Assembly: GCA_003563005.1 (NCBI GenBank)
Contig: PWTC01000087.1
Coordinates: 1 to 43,439 of the forward strand
Direction: 5' to 3'
Source of the DNA: Candidatus Acetothermia bacterium
GTDB taxonomy: Bacteria; Bipolaricaulota; Bipolaricaulia; Bipolaricaulales; Bipolaricaulaceae
Length of the DNA: 43,439 bases
Positions 1 through 6,965 of the stretch are shown in pieces. Numbering within the stretch: the stretch's first letter is position 1; the number at the start of each line of letters is the position of its first letter. The position numbers and the translations under genes are program-made. The notes beneath the pieces are model-generated. The model had not been told where the DNA came from, did no database searches, and worked only from the letters and a program-made list of their open reading frames with translations.

Positions 1-240
1 GACGGAGAACTCGTGGTTCGCTGCGATGTAGTCGCGCACGAGCACGAGGTCCTCGACCTCGACGCGGCAGCAGAGTTCCTCGGCGCACTCGCGTACCAGC
101 GCCTCGGGCAGGGTCTCACCCGGCTCTTGGCCCCCACCGGGCAGCAGGTAGAACACGCCCTGGTCGTCGCGGTTCTCGGTGACCAGCAGCATCCCGTCCT
201 CGATGATGATCGCCTTGGCGGCGGTGCGGATCGGTCTCAT
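1..240 (-). CDS. NUDIX hydrolase, 3' end cut by window edge
   Basis: The first 80 residues are present; the reading frame stays open to base 1, so the C-terminus lies outside the window. The sequence starts [16 protein letters not shown] and carries a NUDIX box at about residues 37-59, with the GGGQEPGE, then RE, then EE elements that bind the metal-pyrophosphate. The usual glycine late in the box is a cysteine. Members of this family cleave nucleoside diphosphate-X compounds, but the substrate cannot be told from this fragment. A purine-rich GGGGAGGG site lies just upstream of the ATG at 240. The gene is divergent from lemA; a TAGACT -10-like box on the minus strand (279-274) could serve it, but I see no convincing -35. 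Confidence 0.85.
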   Translation of the reverse strand, partial: MRPIRTAAKAIIIEDGMLLVTENRDDQGVFYLLPGGGQEPGETLPEALVRECAEELCCRVEVEDLVLVRDYIAANHEFSV

Positions 241-320
241 CTTGCCCTCCCCTTCCCTTCAGAGCGTCGGACAAGTCTACCCGGCCCCGAGGGCCCGTGG
301 TGGCTCCGTAGGGCGCCCGG

Positions 321-326
321 TAGAAT
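321..326 (+). promoter_or_regulatory. -10-like box upstream of lemA
   Basis: TAGAAT lies 18 nt before the lemA ATG, followed by a CAGGAGG ribosome site. The same arrangement (GGTAGAATG, a short gap, a G-rich ribosome site, the start) occurs before tldD at 13256. No good -35 is visible, so this rests on the -10 box and on that parallel. Confidence 0.4.
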
Positions 327-344
327 GCTGCTCAGGAGGCGACC

Positions 345-896
345 ATGGTCGGATACATCGTGCTCGGCGTGTTCGTGGTGTTGTTCGTGTTGGTGGCGGT
401 GATCTACAACAAACTGATCCGGCTCCAGGTGCGGGGCGAGGCCGCTTGGCGAGACATCGACGCGCTTCTCCGCAAGCGGGCTGATCTGATCCCGAATCTG
501 GTGGAAACGGTCAAGGGGTACGCAGGACACGAACGGGGGGTATTCGAGAAGGTAGCCGAGGCGCGCTCGGCCTCGCTCAAGGCCTCCACCCCCCGAGAGC
601 AGGGCGAGGCGGACAACATGCTTCAGTCGACACTCAAGAGCCTGTTCGCCGTGGTGGAGAACTACCCCGAACTGAAAGCGAACACGAACTTCACGTCCCT
701 TCAGAACTCGCTCGAGAATCTGGAAGGCGAGATCGCGCGTTCTCGCCGGTACTACAACGCCGTGGTCCGTGATTTGAACACGGGGCTGCAGGTATTCCCC
801 CAGAACCTGATCGCGGGCTTGTTCAGCATCAAACCGCGCGAGTTCTACACCCTTCCCTCCGAGGAGATGCGTGAGCCGCCCAAGGTGGCCTTCTGA
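345..896 (+). CDS. lemA: LemA family membrane protein
   Basis: This 183-residue protein has the usual LemA layout. One membrane helix (about residues 3-22) is followed by a helical domain with the signature DLIPNLVETVKGYAGHE, a block around LKANTNFTSLQ, and a C-terminal YYNAVVRDLN...FPQNLIAGLF segment. LemA proteins have an outward-facing N-terminus and a cytoplasmic coiled coil; their biochemical role is not settled. The start is ATG at 345 with CAGGAGG 5-11 nt upstream. The DUF2207 gene begins 2 nt after the stop. This lemA-DUF2207 pairing is common in bacteria and suggests that the two membrane proteins work together. Confidence 0.93.
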   Translation: MVGYIVLGVFVVLFVLVAVIYNKLIRLQVRGEAAWRDIDALLRKRADLIPNLVETVKGYAGHERGVFEKVAEARSASLKASTPREQGEADNMLQSTLKSLFAVVENYPELKANTNFTSLQNSLENLEGEIARSRRYYNAVVRDLNTGLQVFPQNLIAGLFSIKPREFYTLPSEEMREPPKVAF

Positions 897-898
897 TC

Positions 899-2581
899 AT
901 GCGCCGTTGGATCGTGTCTCTGTTGCTTGTCACGCTCGTCGGCGCGGGTGCCGCGGCACAGACGATCGAGGACTACCACGTGAGCATTCAGGTCCGGCCC
1001 GATGCCTCGGTGTTCATCGTCGAGGAGATCGTGATGCGCTTCGACCTGCCCCGGCGAGGGTTCATCCGTGACATCCCCGTCTCGTACCGTCTGCCCACCG
1101 GTGAGCGCTACAACCTGCGGGTCCGGGTGGAAGCGATCACCGCCGACCGGAGCCCGGTTCCGGTGCGAGAGACTCGCTCCGGCGGGGTGCTCTCGCTCCG
1201 GATTGGGGAGCCCGACCGGCAGGTGCGGGGAGTCGTGCGGTACGCGATCGCTTACGAGATCCAGCGAGCACTTCGCACTTACGATGACGAGGTGGAACTC
1301 TACTGGAACGCCGTCGGGCATGACTGGCAGATGCCGATCCGGCGGGCTTCGGTGGAGATCCCCTTGCCCCCGGACCTCTCCCAGGAGGACGTGCGCTTTG
1401 AGGCGTTTCAGGGGCCTGCTGGGTCGCGGGATCCTTTCGCCCTCGAATGGGTCGACGGCACGCTCGTGGGAACCACGGAGGTCCTTGGCCTGGGGCGCGG
1501 CATCACGGTGGTGCTGCGCCTGCCCAAAGACAGCGTGAGCCTACCGGGCGCGGGGCAGGGGTTTCTCTGGTTCATCGCTGACAACTGGTACGCCGGTATC
1601 CCCTTCCTGGTGCTGGTCAGCATGACCGGCATGTGGTGGTATCGGGGCAAGGACCCGGAGAAGGGCACCATCTCCCCTGTTTTCGTCCGTCCTGAAGGGA
1701 TCGGACCGGCGGAGTCCGGCGTTATCGTGGACGACTCGGCAGACCCACGTGACCTGGCCGCAGGCATCATCGATCTTGCAGTGAAGGGCCACCTCTTGCT
1801 GAAAGAGATCTGGACGGACGAGGGGGCCAGGGAGCCGGAGGATTTCGAGTTCGTCCGCACTGAGGGAACAGCTGCGCCCACGCCGTTCGAGCAGGCCCTG
1901 CTCGACGCGGTGCTCGATGGAGCGGAGAGCCGAAAACTTGCGGATCTCAAGTACAAACTTCACGCGAAGGTCCCCGGACTCAAGGCGAGGCTGTACATGG
2001 ACCTCACCCAGCGGGGGTACTACGACGGCAATCCGGAGCACGTGCGCACGGGCTACCGCACCGCTGGTCTGATGGGGCTCTTCGCGGGGGCAGCCCTGGG
2101 GATCTACCTCTCCTCGCTCTACCTCGGTGGGGCGCTGGCCGTCTCGGGTCTGATCGTAGTTGGGTTCGCACGGATCATGCCTCGCAAGACGCACAAGGGC
2201 ATGGAGGTCCTGCGTGAGGTACTCGGCCTCGAGGAGTACATCGCCCGCGCCGAGGTGCACCGCATGGAGCACGCCGCCCAGGAGCGTCACTTCGAGGAGC
2301 TTCTCCCCTACGCGATCGCGTTCGGACTGACCGAAGTGTGGGCCAAGCATTTCGAGGGACTGCTCCACCACCCGCCCGATTGGTACCAGGGGCGCTTCCC
2401 GACGTTCGGCCCGCATCTGTTCGGAGTGCGCATGCTCGCTTTCCAGCATGCCGCCCGCACTGCCGCGGTCACCGCGCCACGCACCCCATCTTCGGGTGGC
2501 GGATGGCGCGGTGGTTCGGGCTTCGGCGGCGGGGGGTTCTCGGGAGGCGGGATGGGCGGCGGCGGCGGAAGGGCGTGGTGA
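899..2581 (+). CDS. DUF2207 domain membrane protein
   Basis: This is a 560-residue protein with a signal peptide (about residues 1-20, ending GAGAAAQ). An extracytoplasmic DUF2207-type beta domain follows (to about residue 210), then a membrane helix near residues 222-241, and a cytoplasmic part with a helical hairpin around residues 387-423. The C-terminus is a glycine-rich tail (GGGWRGGSGFGGGG...), typical of this family. Function is unknown in general. The gene starts 2 nt after lemA, and the next gene starts 4 nt after its stop, so the three form a tight operon. There is no separate ribosome site, consistent with coupling to lemA translation. The family call rests on the layout and tail; I see no catalytic motif. 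Confidence 0.85.
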   Translation: MRRWIVSLLLVTLVGAGAAAQTIEDYHVSIQVRPDASVFIVEEIVMRFDLPRRGFIRDIPVSYRLPTGERYNLRVRVEAITADRSPVPVRETRSGGVLSLRIGEPDRQVRGVVRYAIAYEIQRALRTYDDEVELYWNAVGHDWQMPIRRASVEIPLPPDLSQEDVRFEAFQGPAGSRDPFALEWVDGTLVGTTEVLGLGRGITVVLRLPKDSVSLPGAGQGFLWFIADNWYAGIPFLVLVSMTGMWWYRGKDPEKGTISPVFVRPEGIGPAESGVIVDDSADPRDLAAGIIDLAVKGHLLLKEIWTDEGAREPEDFEFVRTEGTAAPTPFEQALLDAVLDGAESRKLADLKYKLHAKVPGLKARLYMDLTQRGYYDGNPEHVRTGYRTAGLMGLFAGAALGIYLSSLYLGGALAVSGLIVVGFARIMPRKTHKGMEVLREVLGLEEYIARAEVHRMEHAAQERHFEELLPYAIAFGLTEVWAKHFEGLLHHPPDWYQGRFPTFGPHLFGVRMLAFQHAARTAAVTAPRTPSSGGGWRGGSGFGGGGFSGGGMGGGGGRAW

Positions 2582-2585
2582 TCGA

Positions 2586-3137
2586 ATGGAACTAAGCTTG
2601 GCAGCGGTCCTTGTCGTTGTCGCGCTCGGAGTCGCGCTGTTCGTCTGGAGGTCCAAGCGGGATCTCAGGAGGACCGAGCTTGAGCTCGAAGCGCGATGGC
2701 AAGAGGCGCTTCAGGCGGCACGAGAACGGCGCGAGGCGGCACAGGGCCTGCTGGACGCCCTCAAGCAGGTGGGCTACGCACCCCAGTCGCATGCCCCTAT
2801 CGCGGAGGCGCTCGACGCCATCGCTGAGGCGGAGGGGGGCGGTCCTGCCGCGCTGGCGGAGGCGGACGAGCGGCTGCGCGCCGCGCTCGGCCGGGCCTAT
2901 GCGGCGATGCCGCCCGATCGGATGCGCGACGTGCAGGAGGCGCACGAGCGGTTGGCGGAAGCAGAGGACGAACTGGACCTGTTGCGGCAACGGTACAACG
3001 ATCTCGTGGTCCGCCAAAGCCGCAGACTGGGCAGGTTCCGGTATAGGATGGTGGCACGATGGGCCAAGGTAGGCGCGCACGAGCCCTACGCCTCCAAGGC
3101 TGGTCGTGAGGCGCTGCTGCGCCGTCACAGGCTCTAA
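2586..3137 (+). CDS. Diverged LemA-like membrane protein
   Basis: This 183-residue protein has the same length as the lemA product two genes upstream. It has an N-terminal membrane helix (residues 4-22, MELSLAAVLVVVALGVALFVW) and then a long charged coiled coil. A C-terminal stretch, LRQRYNDLVVRQSRRLGRF, lines up with RSRRYYNAVVRDLNTGLQVF of LemA. The LemA core signature (DLIPNLVETVKGY) is absent, so a standard search may leave it unnamed. I infer an ancient duplicate of lemA in the same operon. The ATG at 2586 was chosen because it starts right at the membrane helix, 4 nt after the DUF2207 stop. The gene is convergent with the BshC-like gene, 23 nt away. Confidence 0.7.
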   Translation: MELSLAAVLVVVALGVALFVWRSKRDLRRTELELEARWQEALQAARERREAAQGLLDALKQVGYAPQSHAPIAEALDAIAEAEGGGPAALAEADERLRAALGRAYAAMPPDRMRDVQEAHERLAEAEDELDLLRQRYNDLVVRQSRRLGRFRYRMVARWAKVGAHEPYASKAGREALLRRHRL

Positions 3138-3160
3138 GCGGATAACTGACAGACCACGAG

Positions 3161-4201
3161 CTAGAGCGCGATGGCACGCAGTGAGGCGGCCACAGGCTCC
3201 GGTTCGTGGAAGAAGAACGGGTAGTCGCGCTCAAGCTCGCGTTGCTCGGCCGAGGGCTCCGGCAGAAGGTACGTACCCACGATCCATCCCCATGGGGGAG
3301 GCTCCACCCCAAGGAGCTCGCGGAACAGGAGGTCTACGGCCGGCTCGTAACCCGCACCGCCCACGCCGTGGATGAAGAAGTCGCACACGAGTGCCCGGAC
3401 GGCCAGGGTGAGCAGGAGCGCCCGGGGAAGGAGCGGGCTCGCGTCCGTCGTGCTGGCCGGGACCCGACGCCCCTCGCGCAGAGTCCACAGGGGGAGGACG
3501 CCACCGGGAAGCGGCGCCAACCCCCCGACCTCAGCGGCTCGGGCGTAGGCATCGGAGGCGCGAGCGCGGTCCTCGAAGAGAAGCTCCAGGAAGGCTCGGA
3601 AAGCCTTGGTGCTGGCCAGCTGGGTCACCGTCAGCGAAGGCACATCCAGTCCCCAAGAAGCGCGCTTGGCTTCTTCGGTCCACTGGCTCCAGGGACCGGC
3701 GGGCGACGGAAAGGCGCCCCAGGTGACCTCGGCGATCTCGCCGATGCGTGGGTTGCGGAGCGTGGCCAGCCGTGGGGCGATCCTTGGCCAGGCCTGCGCC
3801 AGCTCGGGGGGGACGGGCAGTTCGGCGAGGATACGACGCCCAGGGTTATCTGCCAGGACAAGGCTGTGACGCGTGTAGCGGCGCCGCAGGAGCGGCACGG
3901 GGATGGCGACCTCCCGTGGCGCGTCGCTGTCGACGATCACCCACAGGGAAGATAGCTCGCGGCCCAGGCGAGCCAGCAGAAGCTGCCGCAGGAGGATGCC
4001 GGGATGGACCAGCGTCGGCTGGTGCCCAGAGGCGATGATGGGGCGATTTATGTCGAGCCCGAGCTCTTCCCTAGCCTGCGCCCTCAAGCCCTTCAGAGGG
4101 CCGCGATCCAGTGGCGTTGCAGCGCCCAGTGCTCTGTAGAGCCCTCCCTTTCCCCACGAAGCGCGAAGCTCACCGTGACGTTCGGGAACGGATGGTGTCA
4201 T
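3161..4201 (-). CDS. BshC-like conserved protein
   Basis: This 346-residue soluble protein has an N-terminal segment IIASGHQPTLVHPG followed by LWVIVDSDAP. That resembles the nucleotide-fold core of BshC, the putative cysteine-adding enzyme of bacillithiol synthesis, in which a GxQ..L..GP motif and a WVASEDHD motif occupy similar places. Later it has FFIHGVGGAGYEPAVD, seen in related unnamed proteins of other phyla. Known BshC proteins are about 530-540 residues with a coiled coil, so this one is much shorter and may not do the same reaction. The ATG at 4201 overlaps the TGA of the upstream BshB-like gene (ATGA), which favours it over an ATG nine codons upstream. The pairing with a BshB-like deacetylase supports a thiol or glycoconjugate role. 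Confidence 0.5.
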   Translation of the reverse strand: MTPSVPERHGELRASWGKGGLYRALGAATPLDRGPLKGLRAQAREELGLDINRPIIASGHQPTLVHPGILLRQLLLARLGRELSSLWVIVDSDAPREVAIPVPLLRRRYTRHSLVLADNPGRRILAELPVPPELAQAWPRIAPRLATLRNPRIGEIAEVTWGAFPSPAGPWSQWTEEAKRASWGLDVPSLTVTQLASTKAFRAFLELLFEDRARASDAYARAAEVGGLAPLPGGVLPLWTLREGRRVPASTTDASPLLPRALLLTLAVRALVCDFFIHGVGGAGYEPAVDLLFRELLGVEPPPWGWIVGTYLLPEPSAEQRELERDYPFFFHEPEPVAASLRAIAL

Positions 4202-4875
4202 CCCGGCAGCAGCGTGGCCGGGTCCCATATGGCGAGCTCCTCGGGAGCGAAGATCGGCTCTCCGTAGCGGACGCCGATCCGCACCCCATAGAAGCGCGCT
4301 GTCGCTGTCAACGTCTCGCGCACGGCCTCCTCGCGAAGCTCGAACTGCGAGCGATAGCTCAACACGGCGCTGATCTTCCGCTCCAGGGTGTCGCTGATGT
4401 CCACCACGGCCGCGGGCTGGAAGACCTTCCTGAGGTGGCTGGTGGCGAACTGAAGCAGCACCGGCGGGTAATAGGGATCGCCGGCCATGTCCGTCTTGGT
4501 CAGCTTGGCGTAGAAGCGGGCATGCCGGGCTAGCTGGGAGGCGGCGAGGTGGTCCGGATGCTGGTCCCGCCCGAGGGGCGCGAACACGGTGCGCGGCGCG
4601 TGCAGGCGCATGACCTGCGCCAACGCCACGCGTGCCTCGATGGTGTCCATGAGGTAGCGGTTGGGGAGATCGAGCAGCAGCCGGCGCGTGCCCAGGATAT
4701 CCGCGGCGCGTTCCGCCTCGGCCAGGCGCACGTGCCGCTCCCCGCGGGGGGTCGGTTCACCGTCGGTGAGGTCGACGATCCCCACGTCGAGGCCTTCTTC
4801 CGTCCAGCGAGCAATCGTGCCGCCCAGGCCGATCTCCGCGTCGTCAGGGTGCGCAGCTACGACGAGCACATCCAT
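4198..4875 (-). CDS. PIG-L/BshB-type N-acetylglucosaminyl deacetylase
   Basis: This is a 225-residue, full-length LmbE/PIG-L family zinc deacetylase. It begins MDVLVVAAHPDDAEIG, where His and the two Asp of HPDD bind zinc and act as base. The third zinc ligand is in RDQHPDH (about residues 102-108). These enzymes remove the acetyl group from N-acetylglucosamine linked to malate, inositol or lipids; BshB acts on GlcNAc-malate in bacillithiol synthesis. The N-terminus is closest in look to BshB1. A GGAGGTG site precedes the ATG. The gene overlaps the end of the glycosyltransferase gene upstream by 19 nt and the start of the BshC-like gene by 4 nt. No BshA-type GT4 enzyme is in the window. Confidence 0.85.
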   Translation of the reverse strand: MDVLVVAAHPDDAEIGLGGTIARWTEEGLDVGIVDLTDGEPTPRGERHVRLAEAERAADILGTRRLLLDLPNRYLMDTIEARVALAQVMRLHAPRTVFAPLGRDQHPDHLAASQLARHARFYAKLTKTDMAGDPYYPPVLLQFATSHLRKVFQPAAVVDISDTLERKISAVLSYRSQFELREEAVRETLTATARFYGVRIGVRYGEPIFAPEELAIWDPATLLPG

Positions 4876-5567
4876 TCAAGCACCTCCGCTGCTACGTGCA
4901 GGTAATGGGCCAGTCTCTCCTGGGCCGGGCGTGCCCCCACGCCCTTGGTGTAGTCATAATAGATGAGGGGCACGGCGAGTTCTTCGACCCGCAGTCCACA
5001 TCGCCAGGCCTTGAGCCAGAATTCCACCGGGATCCCGTATCCATCTTGCTGAAGCTCCAGACGGTTCACTGCCTCTACTCTGTAGGCACGGAATCCACAG
5101 AACGCGTCTGTGATCGCGTAACCGGTGACCGCGCCGATGAGTGCTGTGATCGCGCGGTTGACCCACGTGCGGTCCTCGGGTGGAGGGGTCTGAGCCAGGC
5201 AGGGCTTCAGATAGCGCGAGCCAGAGATCACGTCCACGTGGTCCCCCATCCGCGCCAGGAAGTGCGGGATGCACGCGGGCTCGTGCTGTCGGTCGGCGTC
5301 CAGGGTGATCGCCCAGGTGAACTCCGAGGCAGCCGCCCAGGCCAGGCCTGTGCGCAACGCGGCGCCGTAGCCTCGGTTCTGCTCGTGTCGCACAGTTGAC
5401 ACGGGAAGCGAGCGCAACAGCTCGGACGTCCCGTCGGTCGAGCCATCATCGACCACGAGCACCTCGCCCTGGAAGTGGCGGCGGGTCGCCTCGATCACCG
5501 AGGCGACTGCAGGGCGCTCGTTGTACACAGGAATCAGCAACACCGTGTCCTGCCTCACGCAGCCCAT
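4857..5567 (-). CDS. Glycosyltransferase family 2 (DPM1/DPG-synthase type)
   Basis: This 236-residue protein is a GT-A fold glycosyltransferase. It has the nucleotide-binding start LLIPVYNE, then EVLVVDDGSTDGT, then the metal-binding LDADRQHEP (DAD as the DxD motif, about residue 91). Further on are GSRYL and FCGFRAYR, as in polyprenyl-phosphate-mannose/glucose synthases. No C-terminal membrane helices are present, so it is a soluble, single-domain form. Substrates cannot be read from the sequence. It is the first of three overlapping genes (GT2, deacetylase, BshC-like), which suggests it makes the glycoside that the deacetylase acts on, or a lipid-linked sugar. No Shine-Dalgarno site is evident before the ATG at 5567. 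Confidence 0.88.
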   Translation of the reverse strand: MGCVRQDTVLLIPVYNERPAVASVIEATRRHFQGEVLVVDDGSTDGTSELLRSLPVSTVRHEQNRGYGAALRTGLAWAAASEFTWAITLDADRQHEPACIPHFLARMGDHVDVISGSRYLKPCLAQTPPPEDRTWVNRAITALIGAVTGYAITDAFCGFRAYRVEAVNRLELQQDGYGIPVEFWLKAWRCGLRVEELAVPLIYYDYTKGVGARPAQERLAHYLHVAAEVLEWMCSS

Positions 5568-5621
5568 CTTAACCGATGGCCGTACATGGGCTGCATGTCG
5601 CTGCCATCCGCCGAGGGTCCC

Positions 5622-6962
5622 TCAGTCGAGGTACCGGTCGAGGATCGGCCGAATGGACACCGGGGCGGCAGATTTGAGTGCGGACAGAAGGTCCTCCCCC
5701 CGGGCTAGTGTCCACCGGTGAGTGTCCAGGTAGCTCGTCAGGGCATCCAGGAAGGGCTCGTCGCCCATGGCGAGGCGGAGCTCGTGGAGCATGAGCGCTC
5801 CCCCTGAGTACACGATACCGCCGTAGCCCGCCCCGTCGGGGAAGGCCCACAGAGGGCTGTCCACACGCGCGTGGGGGTTGCGCTGTCGGCCGGACTCGTA
5901 GGTGCGCGTCCAGTAGGTGTAGATCTCATCCCATCGCCCCACGGCTTCGAAGTAGAGACCCGAGGTGTAGGTTGCCAGGGCCTCGTCGACCCAGGGTTCG
6001 GTCACCTGGTCGTTGCCCACGAGGGCGTACCACCACTGATGGGCGACCTCGTGCGCAAGGATCATGGTGAAGAACAGGGGCTCGCGAGGGTAGGCGTCGT
6101 AGTAGGCCTGGCCAACGAGGATGAGCCCTGGATACTCGACGCCGGCGGCCTGGCGCAATGGGACCTCGACGATGTCCAACGAGGCGAATGGGTAGGGCGC
6201 AAAGAGCCGCCCGTACAGTTGCAGGGCGAGGAGCGAAGTCTCCAGTGCCTCAGCGGCGGGAGCGCTGCGGTGGGGGCGATGCCAACTGCGGACACGGGCG
6301 CTCCCCGCGTCGTCCTCGAGCACCGCATAGTCGCGGACGAGCACCAAGGCGAGTTCGCGCAGACCCTCTCCGGAGATCTCCACTATGCCCGCTTCCAGGA
6401 CACGCTCCTCTCCCCCCGAGATCACCCGCCATTCAGGAGGGACATGGACGCGGGCCCGGTAGTCCGCGACCTCGGCGACCACCGTGTCTCCCCAATCGAG
6501 CACCGGAGGGTTTACCCAGCCGTCTTCCCACACGGCGAGCATGGGATACGCGGCCCCAAGCACCACGGTGTGATCGCTGCGCGCGAACGTCCCGAAGCCG
6601 GGAGCATCGTCGAAACGGGGTACAGAGATCGCATAGCCGATGGTTACGGAGAAATCCTGCTCTGCGTCCAGGGAGCCATGGATGACGAGCGTCCAGGGGT
6701 CGGGCATCCCCCAATCCGCTGCGACAGCATCCCGCTTCACGTCGGTCACCTCGAGGGCGGCTCCGTGGACATTGCGGAAGACGAGTTCAGGCCACGCGTC
6801 GCTGGCTGTGCCCTGGACCGTCAGCTCCCCTTGCAGGACCCACGCTTCCCCGAGCGCGAGCTCCAGTTCGTAGGTCGGGCGGGCCCATGACGGCAGAATG
6901 GAGAGGAAGATCAGTAGCGCAGTAGCAATGAGGCTCCACGCGGGGCGAGGCATCAGGCGCAT
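5622..6962 (-). CDS. M1-family (gluzincin) metallopeptidase, exported
   Basis: This 446-residue protein has an N-terminal signal peptide or anchor (about residues 8-27, ending SWA). A beta-sandwich region follows, then the catalytic domain with HEVAHQWW. After HEVAH, 18 residues separate the second zinc His from the third zinc ligand Glu in WVDEALATY, as in M1 aminopeptidases. The M1 GAMEN-type site seems to be the AAGVEYPG segment. It is shorter than full M1 enzymes because the C-terminal helical domain is reduced. It probably degrades peptides outside the cytoplasm. The ATG lies 3 nt after the ftsZ stop, and its AAGGAGG ribosome site is inside the last ftsZ codons, so the two are co-translated. 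Confidence 0.88.
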   Translation of the reverse strand: MRLMPRPAWSLIATALLIFLSILPSWARPTYELELALGEAWVLQGELTVQGTASDAWPELVFRNVHGAALEVTDVKRDAVAADWGMPDPWTLVIHGSLDAEQDFSVTIGYAISVPRFDDAPGFGTFARSDHTVVLGAAYPMLAVWEDGWVNPPVLDWGDTVVAEVADYRARVHVPPEWRVISGGEERVLEAGIVEISGEGLRELALVLVRDYAVLEDDAGSARVRSWHRPHRSAPAAEALETSLLALQLYGRLFAPYPFASLDIVEVPLRQAAGVEYPGLILVGQAYYDAYPREPLFFTMILAHEVAHQWWYALVGNDQVTEPWVDEALATYTSGLYFEAVGRWDEIYTYWTRTYESGRQRNPHARVDSPLWAFPDGAGYGGIVYSGGALMLHELRLAMGDEPFLDALTSYLDTHRWTLARGEDLLSALKSAAPVSIRPILDRYLD

Positions 6963-6965
6963 CGT

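Noticed and set aside
1541-2656. Long minus-strand open frame opposite the DUF2207 gene
   Set aside because: Composition rich in Arg/Gly/Glu with no recognisable domain; it mirrors codon bias of the real gene on the plus strand.
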